Shown in pieces: positions 16,713 to 22,273 of a stretch of 22,273 nucleotides of DNA. Within the stretch, counting starts at the first letter, position 1. Each line of letters starts with the position of its first letter. The notes below the pieces were generated by a model, which did not search any database, was not told the origin of the DNA, and was given only the letters and a program-made list of their open reading frames with translations. This DNA comes from Nitrospinota bacterium (GTDB lineage Bacteria; JADFOP01; DATKYB01). The translations under genes and the position numbers were made by a program. The stretch spans positions 1 through 22,273 of the forward strand of contig DATKYB010000121.1 of the NCBI GenBank assembly GCA_035528715.1, read 5' to 3'.

Positions 16713-16730
16713 AATAGCTACTCAATGGAT

Positions 16731-16818
16731 GCCGGGGTGGCGGAATTTGGTAGACGCAAGGGACTTAAAATCCCTCGGCCTTCGGGCTGTGCCGGTTCAA
16801 GTCCGGCCCTCGGCACCA
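16731..16818 (+). tRNA. tRNA-Leu (anticodon TAA)
   Basis: This is an 88-base class II tRNA with a long variable arm. The acceptor GCCGGGG pairs with CCTCGGC (one G-U), followed by A and encoded CCA. The anticodon loop CTTAAAA gives TAA, which reads UUA and UUG. A T6 run directly after CCA may act as a terminator. It marks the start of the accessory stretch downstream. Confidence 0.95.
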
Positions 16819-17007
16819 TTTTTTATCCTCATTCCTTGTAATCCTTTCTTGAACAAAAAATCATTATAAAACAAAAGGTTAAAATTAACAAAGCTAACCT
16901 AAATAGATTATTGACAATTTTCTATGTATATGCAAAAATTTATTGCCTTTCACTTTTTTATTCCGCATCCTGATATCCGCATTAGAATCTTTAGTGAGTA
17001 TTAAATT

Positions 17008-17211
17008 TTGGATATTATATATCTTCTGCTTGATTATTTCTGCAAAACAATTTTCTGCAAAATAACTTTTCTTCTTTTATTCCTTCTTATTATTCTTGTG
17101 ATGATTTTGGTACCATTAAATAAAAATAAAAAGAAAGAATTTAAGAGAAAATATCCTAAAAAGCATGGATGGATATTTTTTGTTTTATATTGGCTTTTTG
17201 GAAAAATATGA
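17008..17211 (+). pseudogene. N-terminal part of a split membrane-protein frame
   Basis: This 67-codon open frame starts at a TTG without a recognisable ribosome binding site. It encodes one strong membrane segment (about 17-37, FCKITFLLLFLLIILVMILV region), a very basic stretch (NKNKKKEFKRKYPKKHG) and a second hydrophobic end (WIFFVLYWLFG). It ends at a TGA (17209-17211) that lies exactly in frame with the larger membrane protein downstream. A 15-bp tandem duplication at 17037-17066 gives the repeated residues FCKTI/FCKIT. TTGACA at 16911-16916 with TGC-AAAAAT 17 bp later is a possible promoter. I read it as the 5' part of one gene interrupted by a nonsense codon, but a separate small membrane protein is possible. 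Confidence 0.45.
17037..17066 (+). repeat. 15-bp tandem duplication
   Basis: Two adjacent 15-bp units (17037-17051 and 17052-17066) both begin TTTCTGCAAAA and differ at two positions. In the reading frame starting at 17008 they encode FCKTI and FCKIT, five codons each, so the duplication preserves the frame. Confidence 0.75.
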
Positions 17212-17244
17212 TGGGTAACACTTAGACATTTTTTTATAAGATTT

Positions 17245-17838
17245 TTGCCGAGAGTTTTTGACAAAGAATGTATATATGACCATTGTAAGAAAAAGAGCAA
17301 GCCTTGGTGGCAAGACTCTTGTATATTGATTCATTTAACTTTTGCCATATTACTTTTTTATTGTTCTGGTTACTGCAGCCTTGGAGATACATTCTGGAAA
17401 GACCTGTTCTTTTGGGTTGCCGTATATCTTCTTGCTGATATTTTGGTTTTCGATACCAACATGTTTTTCTTTGACGACCTAGAACAAACGGAAGAAGTAA
17501 AACCCTTTCGGAGAAAAAAAAAGGACTGTGGCAAAATGGTTTGGAGCCACAGAAGGCTCTTACTTCAAGTAGCTATTGATATAGTAGAATCTGTATTACT
17601 TTTCGCTGCTTTATATAAATTTTTTTCTTCCGCTTCAATATTAATATGTGAAGCTTTCCAAATCAGCTTTACAGCGGCATTTACCTTAAGTTTCATGGAT
17701 GAGTTTAGAGACAAGGTTCCATGGTTGTTATGGGCAATTCAGATTGTATTTTCGTTCTATTTAATTGTATTGATTCTTACTACACTTGCTTCAATCGGCT
17801 TCAAGAGGAAAGAAATAGCAGATCCCGATAAAGATTAA
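17245..17838 (+). CDS. Multi-pass membrane protein of unknown function (C-terminal part of split frame)
   Basis: I do not recognise this protein. From a TTG at 17245 it would have 197 residues, with hydrophobic segments at about 25-45, 50-70, 103-124, 127-147 and 158-186. The N-terminal side carries a Cys/Lys-rich patch (CIYDHCKKKSKPWWQDSC), and a basic loop RRKKKDCGK sits between segments 2 and 3. The C-terminus is charged. There is no ribosome binding site before the TTG and the first in-frame ATG is far inside (17461). The frame is continuous with the 17008 frame except for one TGA, so translation may originally have begun at 17008, giving about 276 residues. It could be active as two parts, or a decayed gene. 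Confidence 0.55.
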   Translation: MPRVFDKECIYDHCKKKSKPWWQDSCILIHLTFAILLFYCSGYCSLGDTFWKDLFFWVAVYLLADILVFDTNMFFFDDLEQTEEVKPFRRKKKDCGKMVWSHRRLLLQVAIDIVESVLLFAALYKFFSSASILICEAFQISFTAAFTLSFMDEFRDKVPWLLWAIQIVFSFYLIVLILTTLASIGFKRKEIADPDKD

Positions 17839-17842
17839 AGTT

Positions 17843-17870
17843 TGTGATAAATTTGTGATAAAAAATATCA
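17843..17870 (+). repeat. 28-bp direct repeat, left copy (repeat A)
   Basis: This copy differs from the one at 18581-18608 at two of 28 positions. It contains TGTGATAAA twice in direct order and a GATA-A5-TATC inverted repeat. It lies just after the split membrane frame and ends 15 bp before the ATG of the first Cys-rich gene, so it could be an operator or leader. Confidence 0.8.
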
Positions 17871-17884
17871 AAAAGGGGGGAAAT

Positions 17885-18088
17885 ATGATCGATACAACAA
17901 AATGCCCTATTTATAATGATTCTTGTACCAATCATTTAGATTGCCTTTTTCAAAGAGTCGGTGGCTGTGCGATTGTAGTGGCAGCTCGAAATTCAGAAGA
18001 AAATAAAAATTCAATAAATCAAATTGTGATGGACTTAACTGATATTCGACAACACCTCACTGATATCAATAAAAAACTGAGCCATTAG
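17885..18088 (+). CDS. Small cysteine-rich protein 1, unknown function
   Basis: The start is the ATG at 17885, preceded by AAGGGGGG. An upstream in-frame ATG at 17855 would lie inside repeat A and has no ribosome binding site. The 67-residue product has four cysteines in its first 28 residues (C7, C14, C20, C28), with H17 among them, which fits a metal-binding knuckle, then GGCAIVVAAR. The C-terminal half (about 44-66, INQIVMDLTDIRQHLTDINK) has heptad-like spacing of Ile/Leu and should form a coiled coil, suggesting an oligomer. There is no signal peptide. I do not recognise the family. It is followed about 45 bp later by repeat B and then by the second Cys-rich gene, on the same strand. Confidence 0.68.
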   Translation: MIDTTKCPIYNDSCTNHLDCLFQRVGGCAIVVAARNSEENKNSINQIVMDLTDIRQHLTDINKKLSH

Positions 18089-18132
18089 TTTTTAAAAAAC
18101 TAATATTTTATAAAATTTTTTTGTTTTTTCGT

Positions 18133-18161
18133 AAGCAGAGGTGTATTATTAGATTTTATCT
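18133..18161 (+). repeat. 29-bp direct repeat, left copy (repeat B)
   Basis: It matches 18520-18548 at 24 of 29 ungapped positions, sharing AGCAGAGGTG and TTTTATCT, and both copies follow a T-rich run containing TTG. It ends 23 bp before the start of the second Cys-rich gene. Confidence 0.65.
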
Positions 18162-18184
18162 ACAAGGGAGAAAATAGGAAGTAT

Positions 18185-18436
18185 ATGAAACTGAAACAGG
18201 AGCAAAAAAGACAAATAGAAGAAATCGTTACTGGGTATAGAGGCCCAAAAAATTGCAGATGCTACAGATCGGGATTTGAAAATCTCTGCAGGGCAGCAGA
18301 TATTGGGCTTAAATCGTTTCTTTTGTGTTTGGAAAAAAATCCGTGGGAGTGTAAATTTTCATTGTCTCGTGGGCATCAATATTTTTGTACTTGTCCTCTT
18401 CGTAACTATACCATGAGGGAATTGAAGAAGGAGTAA
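18185..18436 (+). CDS. Small cysteine-rich protein 2, unknown function
   Basis: The 83-residue product has seven cysteines: C24-x-C26, C35, C48, C56 and C68-x-C70, plus H64. This fits one or two zinc sites or an Fe-S cluster. The N-terminus is a charged helix (LKQEQKRQIEEIV) and the C-terminus is a basic helix ending RELKKE. There is no signal peptide or membrane segment, so it is probably cytoplasmic. The ATG follows AGGAAG closely, with GGGAG further up. I have an impression that proteins with this Cys pattern recur in other anaerobes as uncharacterised ones, but I cannot confirm it. It shares strand, size and flanking repeats with the previous gene and may be co-expressed with it. Confidence 0.7.
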   Translation: MKLKQEQKRQIEEIVTGYRGPKNCRCYRSGFENLCRAADIGLKSFLLCLEKNPWECKFSLSRGHQYFCTCPLRNYTMRELKKE

Positions 18437-18519
18437 ACCTCGAATTTCATCATTTCACACAATATAAACAATATAAAAAAACTACACAAATACTCTTAAA
18501 CCTTTTTTGCTTTTTTTGG

Positions 18520-18548
18520 GAGCAGAGGTGAACTATTAAGTTTTATCT
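18520..18548 (+). repeat. 29-bp direct repeat, right copy (repeat B')
   Basis: This is the second copy of repeat B (24 of 29 identical). Unlike the first copy it is not followed by a gene. It ends 32 bp before the right copy of repeat A. Confidence 0.65.
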
Positions 18549-18580
18549 CTAACGCTTCTCCCCCCTCCCCTAATATTCGC

Positions 18581-18608
18581 TGTGATAAAATTGCGATAAA
18601 AAATATCA
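18581..18608 (+). repeat. 28-bp direct repeat, right copy (repeat A')
   Basis: This is the second copy of repeat A (26 of 28 identical), 738 bp downstream of the first. The two copies enclose both small Cys-rich genes and both B repeats. No gene follows it on the plus strand. Confidence 0.8.
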
Positions 18609-18655
18609 TTAACCCCTTTCAGATTTTTCAGGGATTTCCCCCCTTTCGATTTTTA

Positions 18656-18748
18656 GGGATTTGACAAGCAAGCGAGGACAAAAGAAGCAACTGTCTGAGA
18701 GCGAAGCTCGAGTTTGTTGCTTCTCGAAGCAGAGCAAAGGCAAATCCC
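18656..18748. repeat. 93-bp nested inverted repeat
   Basis: Three nested stems share one centre. The outer arms are GGGATTTG (18656-18663) and CAAATCCC (18741-18748). The middle arms are AGAAGCAAC (18683-18691) and GTTGCTTCT (18716-18724). The inner hairpin is GAGC-GAA-GCTC (18699-18709). All are perfect. It could form a cruciform or a structured RNA. No poly-T follows, so it is not a classic terminator. Confidence 0.7.
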
Positions 18749-18813
18749 GTTAAGAAAATCGACGGGGGTGTCCTTCTTTGGTTCGTTTGCTTTCGCAAGC
18801 AAGAAAGTCACTT

Positions 18814-19050
18814 CTATTTCTTTGTCGGATACTTATAAAAGCTATAGATGAGATAGCCCAATAATCCCAAAAATACAATGACACAGATTTTGAACACAAA
18901 AGGGTCAAAACCAGCTACCCACCAAACCAAAATCAGCCCCAAAATCCCACCAAAAAGCCGTGCGATAAATAAAAATATTTTTATTTTTAGTGGCAGTGGT
19001 TCTGGTGGTGGCTTTGATAGTGGTTGTAGTGATTCAGGAGTTAAAACCAT
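18814..19050 (-). CDS. Small two-segment membrane protein, unknown function
   Basis: The 78-residue product has a proline-rich N-terminal tail (LSKPPPEPLPLK, about 11-22) and two hydrophobic segments at about 24-46 and 50-71, joined by a tight loop. A short basic C-terminus (YKYPTKK) follows. This predicts a small inner-membrane hairpin protein. The ATG is preceded by an AAGGAG ribosome binding site at good distance, which supports translation. It is alone on the minus strand, divergent from the binding-protein gene. A TTGACT at 19110-19115 (minus) is a possible -35 with only a weak -10. I do not recognise the family. Opposite-strand frames here are less likely because they lack a ribosome binding site. 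Confidence 0.65.
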   Translation of the reverse strand: MVLTPESLQPLSKPPPEPLPLKIKIFLFIARLFGGILGLILVWWVAGFDPFVFKICVIVFLGLLGYLIYSFYKYPTKK

Positions 19051-19396
19051 TTTCTTTTTCTCTCCTTCTTGTGTTAAATATTAAATAACACAGAATGGAC
19101 TTTGAAACCAGTCAAAACTCAAGCTTTCATAAAAAGATTTTTACCCCAATATAGATATTTTGACACTCGATTTAAATCTCTTGATACATCCAAAACCCAA
19201 ATATTCACCCAAGGCTATTACAATTCCTCTAATTTTCAATAAGTTATATACTAACTCCATCCCTTCTCTATTTTATCTTTAAATACCTTCTTCGTGGAAC
19301 AAACATTGCATAATTCTTCTTCTTTGGATAAATCTAAATAAAAAAGATCCCTTATTTAAATCATCTAAAACAAAACTTATACGGAGATAAATGTAA
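19051..19396. promoter_or_regulatory. Divergent control region
   Basis: These 346 bp lie between the starts of the small membrane gene (minus) and the binding-protein gene (plus). A TTGACA is present at 19160-19165 on the plus strand, but nothing close to TATAAT stands 16-18 bp downstream. No gene, tRNA or strong hairpin is visible, and the region is very AT-rich. Confidence 0.4.
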
Positions 19397-20536
19397 ATGA
19401 TTAAAATCTTTAAGAATCAGGTTCGATTTAACTCTACGAGAATTATTCTCGCTGGTATCGCAGTCTTTGCAGTAGTACTCGCCTTATTTCTTATACAGTA
19501 CTCAAAAAAAGAAGATACAATTAAAATAGGAGCCATTGTCTCTCTCTCTGGTCCTGCATGGTATCACAAAGATGCCAGTGATGGTATGCTTCTGGCTGCA
19601 GGGGAGATCAATTTCTGGGGTGGAGTAAATGGAAGGAAAATAGAACTCATTATTGAAGACAGCAAAACAGATCCTGAGGTGGCTAAAAAGGCCTTTAATA
19701 AAATAGAAGCAACCCACCACCCTGTTTTATATATCTCAAGTTTAAGTGCTGTATCTATGGCTTTAGCGCCTATGGCTGAGAAAAATGAAGTTGTCCTTGT
19801 TGGGCTTATAGCAGTAACGCCAAAACTTAAAGAACAGAATGAATGGGTTTTTAAGTATTTTACATCACCAGAGATTGAAATCATACCTATAATGACAATC
19901 CTTAAAGAATTAAAAGTCAAAAGCCTGGGTATCCTTTACTTGAACGATGAGTACGGTACATCTGTTTTTGAATTACTCAAGAAAGAGTTTGAAAAAATTG
20001 GGGGCAAGGTTCAGAGTGAAAATTTTGGAAAAGACCACCGTGACTTTAAAGAGTATATCTCAAAGCTCAAGGATATGGAGGCCATTTTTACTGTAGGTTT
20101 TGCCTCTCATCTCAAAGATGTATTTCAACAACTTCGGGAAGAGGATTTTAACGGATACATCCTCGGTCCGGCTACAGCTACCTGGCCCCCTGTCAGAAAA
20201 ATGCAACATACAAATGGAGTATATGTGGCTGCACCCATCACTTACAATCAAAACAACATCTTTGCCAAAGAGACAAAAGAAAAATATGAAAAGAAATATA
20301 ATAAACCTTTTAATCACTATGCAGCTAATGGTTATGACTTTATAAAAATTTTAGCTGGTCTTTTAGAGGATAAAGAAATTTCGCGAAAAAGTATAAAGAG
20401 TCTGTTGGATGGTGGGTTCATCTACTCAGGTCTCTTTGGAGATATTGATTTGAAGCCAGGAGAACATAGCATAAACTTTCCACTCTTTCCTGCCCAGATT
20501 ATTGATGGAGAAGTTGAGTATATGTATTGGAGATAA
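19397..20536 (+). CDS. Membrane-anchored periplasmic binding protein (Leu/Ile/Val-type, Peripla_BP_6)
   Basis: The 379-residue product is a type I periplasmic binding fold of the branched-chain amino acid/amide family. It has TIKIGAIVSLSGP at 41-53, then SDGMLLAAGEIN and GRKIELIIEDSKTDP, the usual family N-terminal signature, and a C-terminal lobe with ANGYDFIKILAG. The N-terminus has a basic stretch and one hydrophobic segment (about 15-34) with no lipobox cysteine and no clear signal-peptidase site. It is therefore probably anchored in the membrane with the domain in the periplasm. GGAG lies 11 bp before the ATG. The next gene, a sensor, begins 2 bp after its stop, and no permease or ATPase gene is adjacent. 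This points to ligand sensing rather than import. The ligand is unknown. Confidence 0.9.
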   Translation: MIKIFKNQVRFNSTRIILAGIAVFAVVLALFLIQYSKKEDTIKIGAIVSLSGPAWYHKDASDGMLLAAGEINFWGGVNGRKIELIIEDSKTDPEVAKKAFNKIEATHHPVLYISSLSAVSMALAPMAEKNEVVLVGLIAVTPKLKEQNEWVFKYFTSPEIEIIPIMTILKELKVKSLGILYLNDEYGTSVFELLKKEFEKIGGKVQSENFGKDHRDFKEYISKLKDMEAIFTVGFASHLKDVFQQLREEDFNGYILGPATATWPPVRKMQHTNGVYVAAPITYNQNNIFAKETKEKYEKKYNKPFNHYAANGYDFIKILAGLLEDKEISRKSIKSLLDGGFIYSGLFGDIDLKPGEHSINFPLFPAQIIDGEVEYMYWR

Positions 20537-20538
20537 AG

Positions 20539-22273
20539 ATGCGGCTTAAGATAGGAACTAAATTAATTCTTGGTTTTATGCTTTTTGTCTTTCTCATGAC
20601 AGTCATATCGCTCTATTCAGTAATGATGAGCAAGAAATCTCTGCAAGAATCTGTTGGTCAAGATTCGATATTTTTAGTCGAGGAGATGCTGAAAAGAATC
20701 GATAAGGATATCTTTATGCGGCTTGAGGAACTCCAAAATTACACTAAAGATTCTAACCCTCAAAAAGCTCTTTTTGAATCTAACAGAGAGTTTGAGAAGT
20801 TAGATAACATACAAGAGTATATCAATCAAAAGGATAAAGAATGGGTTTCTGCACCAAAAGAAGCTATCACTTCCTTTATGCAGAAACTAATAGACAACCC
20901 ATTGGCAAATGAGATAAGCAGAATATTTATTGAATTTTATGAAAAAAAGTATGGGTACAAGCTCTTTGGAGAGGTCTTTGTATCAAATAAATATGGCGCA
21001 AACATTGCTCAAACAGGTAAAACCTCGGATTACAGGCAGGACGATGAGAAGTGGTGGCAGATTGCAAGAAACGATGGTTTTTATATAAGTGATATTGAGT
21101 ATGATGAAAGTGTTGGTATACATTCTATTAGTATTGGGGTAAGAATTGAAGATGAAAATGGAGACTTTTTAGGTGTAATGAAGGGAGTTATTGCTGTTAG
21201 CGGAATTATAAAGGAGACAGAGATTGCCACGAAAAAATATGAAACAACTGAGATAAAACTCATCACAAATGATGGAAATTTGTTTTATGCAACAAAACCT
21301 TTCAAAATTTTGGAAAATGTAACTGAAAAAGATTTTTTCAAAAAGTTAAAAGGTGATAATGGCTTCTTTGTTGAAAAGGAAGGTGGGAGAGAAAAACTCT
21401 TTTCATATTCCCAATCAAAAGGCTATAGAAACTTCAGGGGGCTAAAATGGTTTCTTTTAGTGGAATATGATGTAAAAGAGATATTAAAACCCATTTTTTT
21501 GCTAAGACATAGAATATTTCTTATTTCTGCTGTTGTGATTACGATCAGTATCTTTATTGCCCTTTTCATTTCTTTTTCCATTTCTAATCCTATCAAAAAA
21601 CTCACAAAAGCTTCTGAAGAGATCTCCAAAGGAAAGTTAGATATAAAAATTGGTCCCAAACTGTTATCTACCAATGATGAAATCAGCGTTTTGGCCCGCA
21701 CCTTTAATCAAATGATTGAATCACTTGAAAACCGTGAGAAAGAAGTTATCCAGCGTACCAAGGAGTTGGAATCTTCACAAGCCTCTTTACTTAAAGCAAA
21801 TGAAAAACTTCAAAAGGAAATTTTAGAACGCAAGCTTGCTGAAGATGAAGTAAGGAATAAGGCAGGGCAGCTAAAAACCCTTTATGAGACAGGCAAGAAA
21901 ATTACCTCCATTGTCTCAAAAGAAGAGCTCCTCCCCTGGATAGCAGAGCAGGCTGCCAAACTCCTTAATGCTGATGAGTGTCTTTACCGGATAAAAGATG
22001 GGGATTATCTTATACGGGGTGGTGGTACCAAAAAGGGTATGGAATTGATGGAAACCAAGAGGTTAAAAATAGGTCAGAGTCTTAGCGGTATTATAGTAAA
22101 GGAAAAGAGACCGTTAATTTCTAAGGATATAAGAGAAGATGAAAGATATAAAAAAGAACACAGGGAAGTTGCTAAAAGACTTGGTCTTGTATCCTTTCTG
22201 GGTGTGCCCATGTGTATAGAAGGAAGGGTTGTCGGTGTTTTAAATATTATGTCAAAAAAAACAAGAAAATTTA
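20539..22273 (+). CDS. dCache-HAMP-GAF transmembrane sensor, 3' end outside the window
   Basis: This frame is open for 578 codons to the window edge. The ATG at 20539 follows GGAG by 6 bp and lies 2 bp after the stop of the binding-protein gene. In order: a membrane segment (about 8-28); a periplasmic dCache-type domain (about 35-320, with WWQIARNDGFYISDIEYD and SIGVRIEDENGDFLGVMKG); a second membrane segment (about 326-347); a HAMP linker (about 348-402, SNPIKKLTKASEEISKGKL); a coiled coil (about 400-440); and a GAF domain (about 450 onward, ending GVPMCIEGRVVGVLNIMSKK). The missing C-terminus is most likely a histidine kinase, though GGDEF or phosphatase outputs are possible. It probably senses the ligand state of the upstream binding protein. 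Confidence 0.88.
   Translation, partial: MRLKIGTKLILGFMLFVFLMTVISLYSVMMSKKSLQESVGQDSIFLVEEMLKRIDKDIFMRLEELQNYTKDSNPQKALFESNREFEKLDNIQEYINQKDKEWVSAPKEAITSFMQKLIDNPLANEISRIFIEFYEKKYGYKLFGEVFVSNKYGANIAQTGKTSDYRQDDEKWWQIARNDGFYISDIEYDESVGIHSISIGVRIEDENGDFLGVMKGVIAVSGIIKETEIATKKYETTEIKLITNDGNLFYATKPFKILENVTEKDFFKKLKGDNGFFVEKEGGREKLFSYSQSKGYRNFRGLKWFLLVEYDVKEILKPIFLLRHRIFLISAVVITISIFIALFISFSISNPIKKLTKASEEISKGKLDIKIGPKLLSTNDEISVLARTFNQMIESLENREKEVIQRTKELESSQASLLKANEKLQKEILERKLAEDEVRNKAGQLKTLYETGKKITSIVSKEELLPWIAEQAAKLLNADECLYRIKDGDYLIRGGGTKKGMELMETKRLKIGQSLSGIIVKEKRPLISKDIREDERYKKEHREVAKRLGLVSFLGVPMCIEGRVVGVLNIMSKKTRKF

Larger units (their letters stand above)
18437..18813. other. Gene-free, repeat-rich stretch
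   Basis: No convincing reading frame is present in these 377 bp. They hold the right copies of repeats B and A, two GGGATTT-containing segments, a 93-bp nested inverted repeat and a G/C-richer tract with a small hairpin (TTGCTT-TCGC-AAGCAA at 18787-18802). The base composition from about 18655 to 18810 is visibly richer in GC than the flanks. The look is of an intergenic mobile or dispersed repeat rather than of decayed coding sequence. Confidence 0.6.

Noticed and set aside
16603-16869. Open frame running through tRNA-Leu and its promoter
   Set aside because: It overlaps a certain tRNA gene and a near-consensus promoter, and has no similarity to any known domain.
17209-17250. TGA at 17209-17211 as a selenocysteine codon
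   Set aside because: The bases directly after the TGA are A/T-rich and form no stable hairpin with a G/U apical loop, and no selenoprotein family resemblance is visible.
17843-18608. CRISPR array
   Set aside because: There are only two copies of each of two different repeats, at irregular distance with genes between them, and no cas genes.
18787-18802. Terminator for the minus-strand membrane gene
   Set aside because: The 6-bp stem is in the right place, but no T tract follows it in the direction of transcription.

Overview
The window reads as a low-GC bacterial chromosome from an anaerobic, Gram-negative-type organism. The evidence is a giant oxygen-labile CoA-dehydratase activase, an HflK/HflC pair, a PEGA lipoprotein and a periplasmic binding protein paired with a membrane sensor. 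The lineage cannot be fixed from the sequence. The mix suits Desulfobacterota, Nitrospirota or a related candidate phylum, and this is inference.

Positions 1-7840 (minus strand) are conserved housekeeping genes. Read in the direction of transcription: a NifU C-terminal-domain protein, moaC, radA, a PIN/TRAM membrane protein (YacL type), ispD, ispF, cysS, rlmB, then tRNA-Thr(TGT), tRNA-Tyr(GTA), tRNA-Gly(TCC), tRNA-Thr(GGT) and the start of tuf (EF-Tu). The radA-yacL-ispD-ispF-cysS-rlmB order recalls the Bacillus radA/yac cluster, while the four tRNAs before tuf match the E. coli thrU-tyrU-glyT-thrT-tufB order. Good sigma70-type promoters lie before yacL and, inside the end of rlmB, before the tRNA-tuf operon.

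Positions 7971-15806 hold, on the minus strand, a 1407-residue BadF/HgdC-type activase fusion, a P-loop kinase-like/dCMP deaminase fusion and hflK-hflC. A single small plus-strand gene (13498-13809), with a strong ribosome binding site and a perfect palindrome in front of it, sits between the deaminase and hflC.

Positions 16033-19050 are a patchy accessory stretch. tRNA-Cys and tRNA-Leu, each with its own promoter, flank a PEGA lipoprotein gene. Then come a membrane-protein reading frame split by one in-frame TGA, two small cysteine-rich genes bracketed by a near-identical 28-bp direct repeat, a gene-free stretch with a 93-bp nested inverted repeat, and a small membrane protein on the minus strand. 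This is the least explained part of the window.

Positions 19397-22273 (plus strand) carry a membrane-anchored branched-chain-amino-acid-type binding protein followed two bases later by a large dCache-HAMP-GAF sensor that runs off the end. No permease or ATPase gene separates them, so the pair looks like a ligand-sensing module rather than part of an importer.
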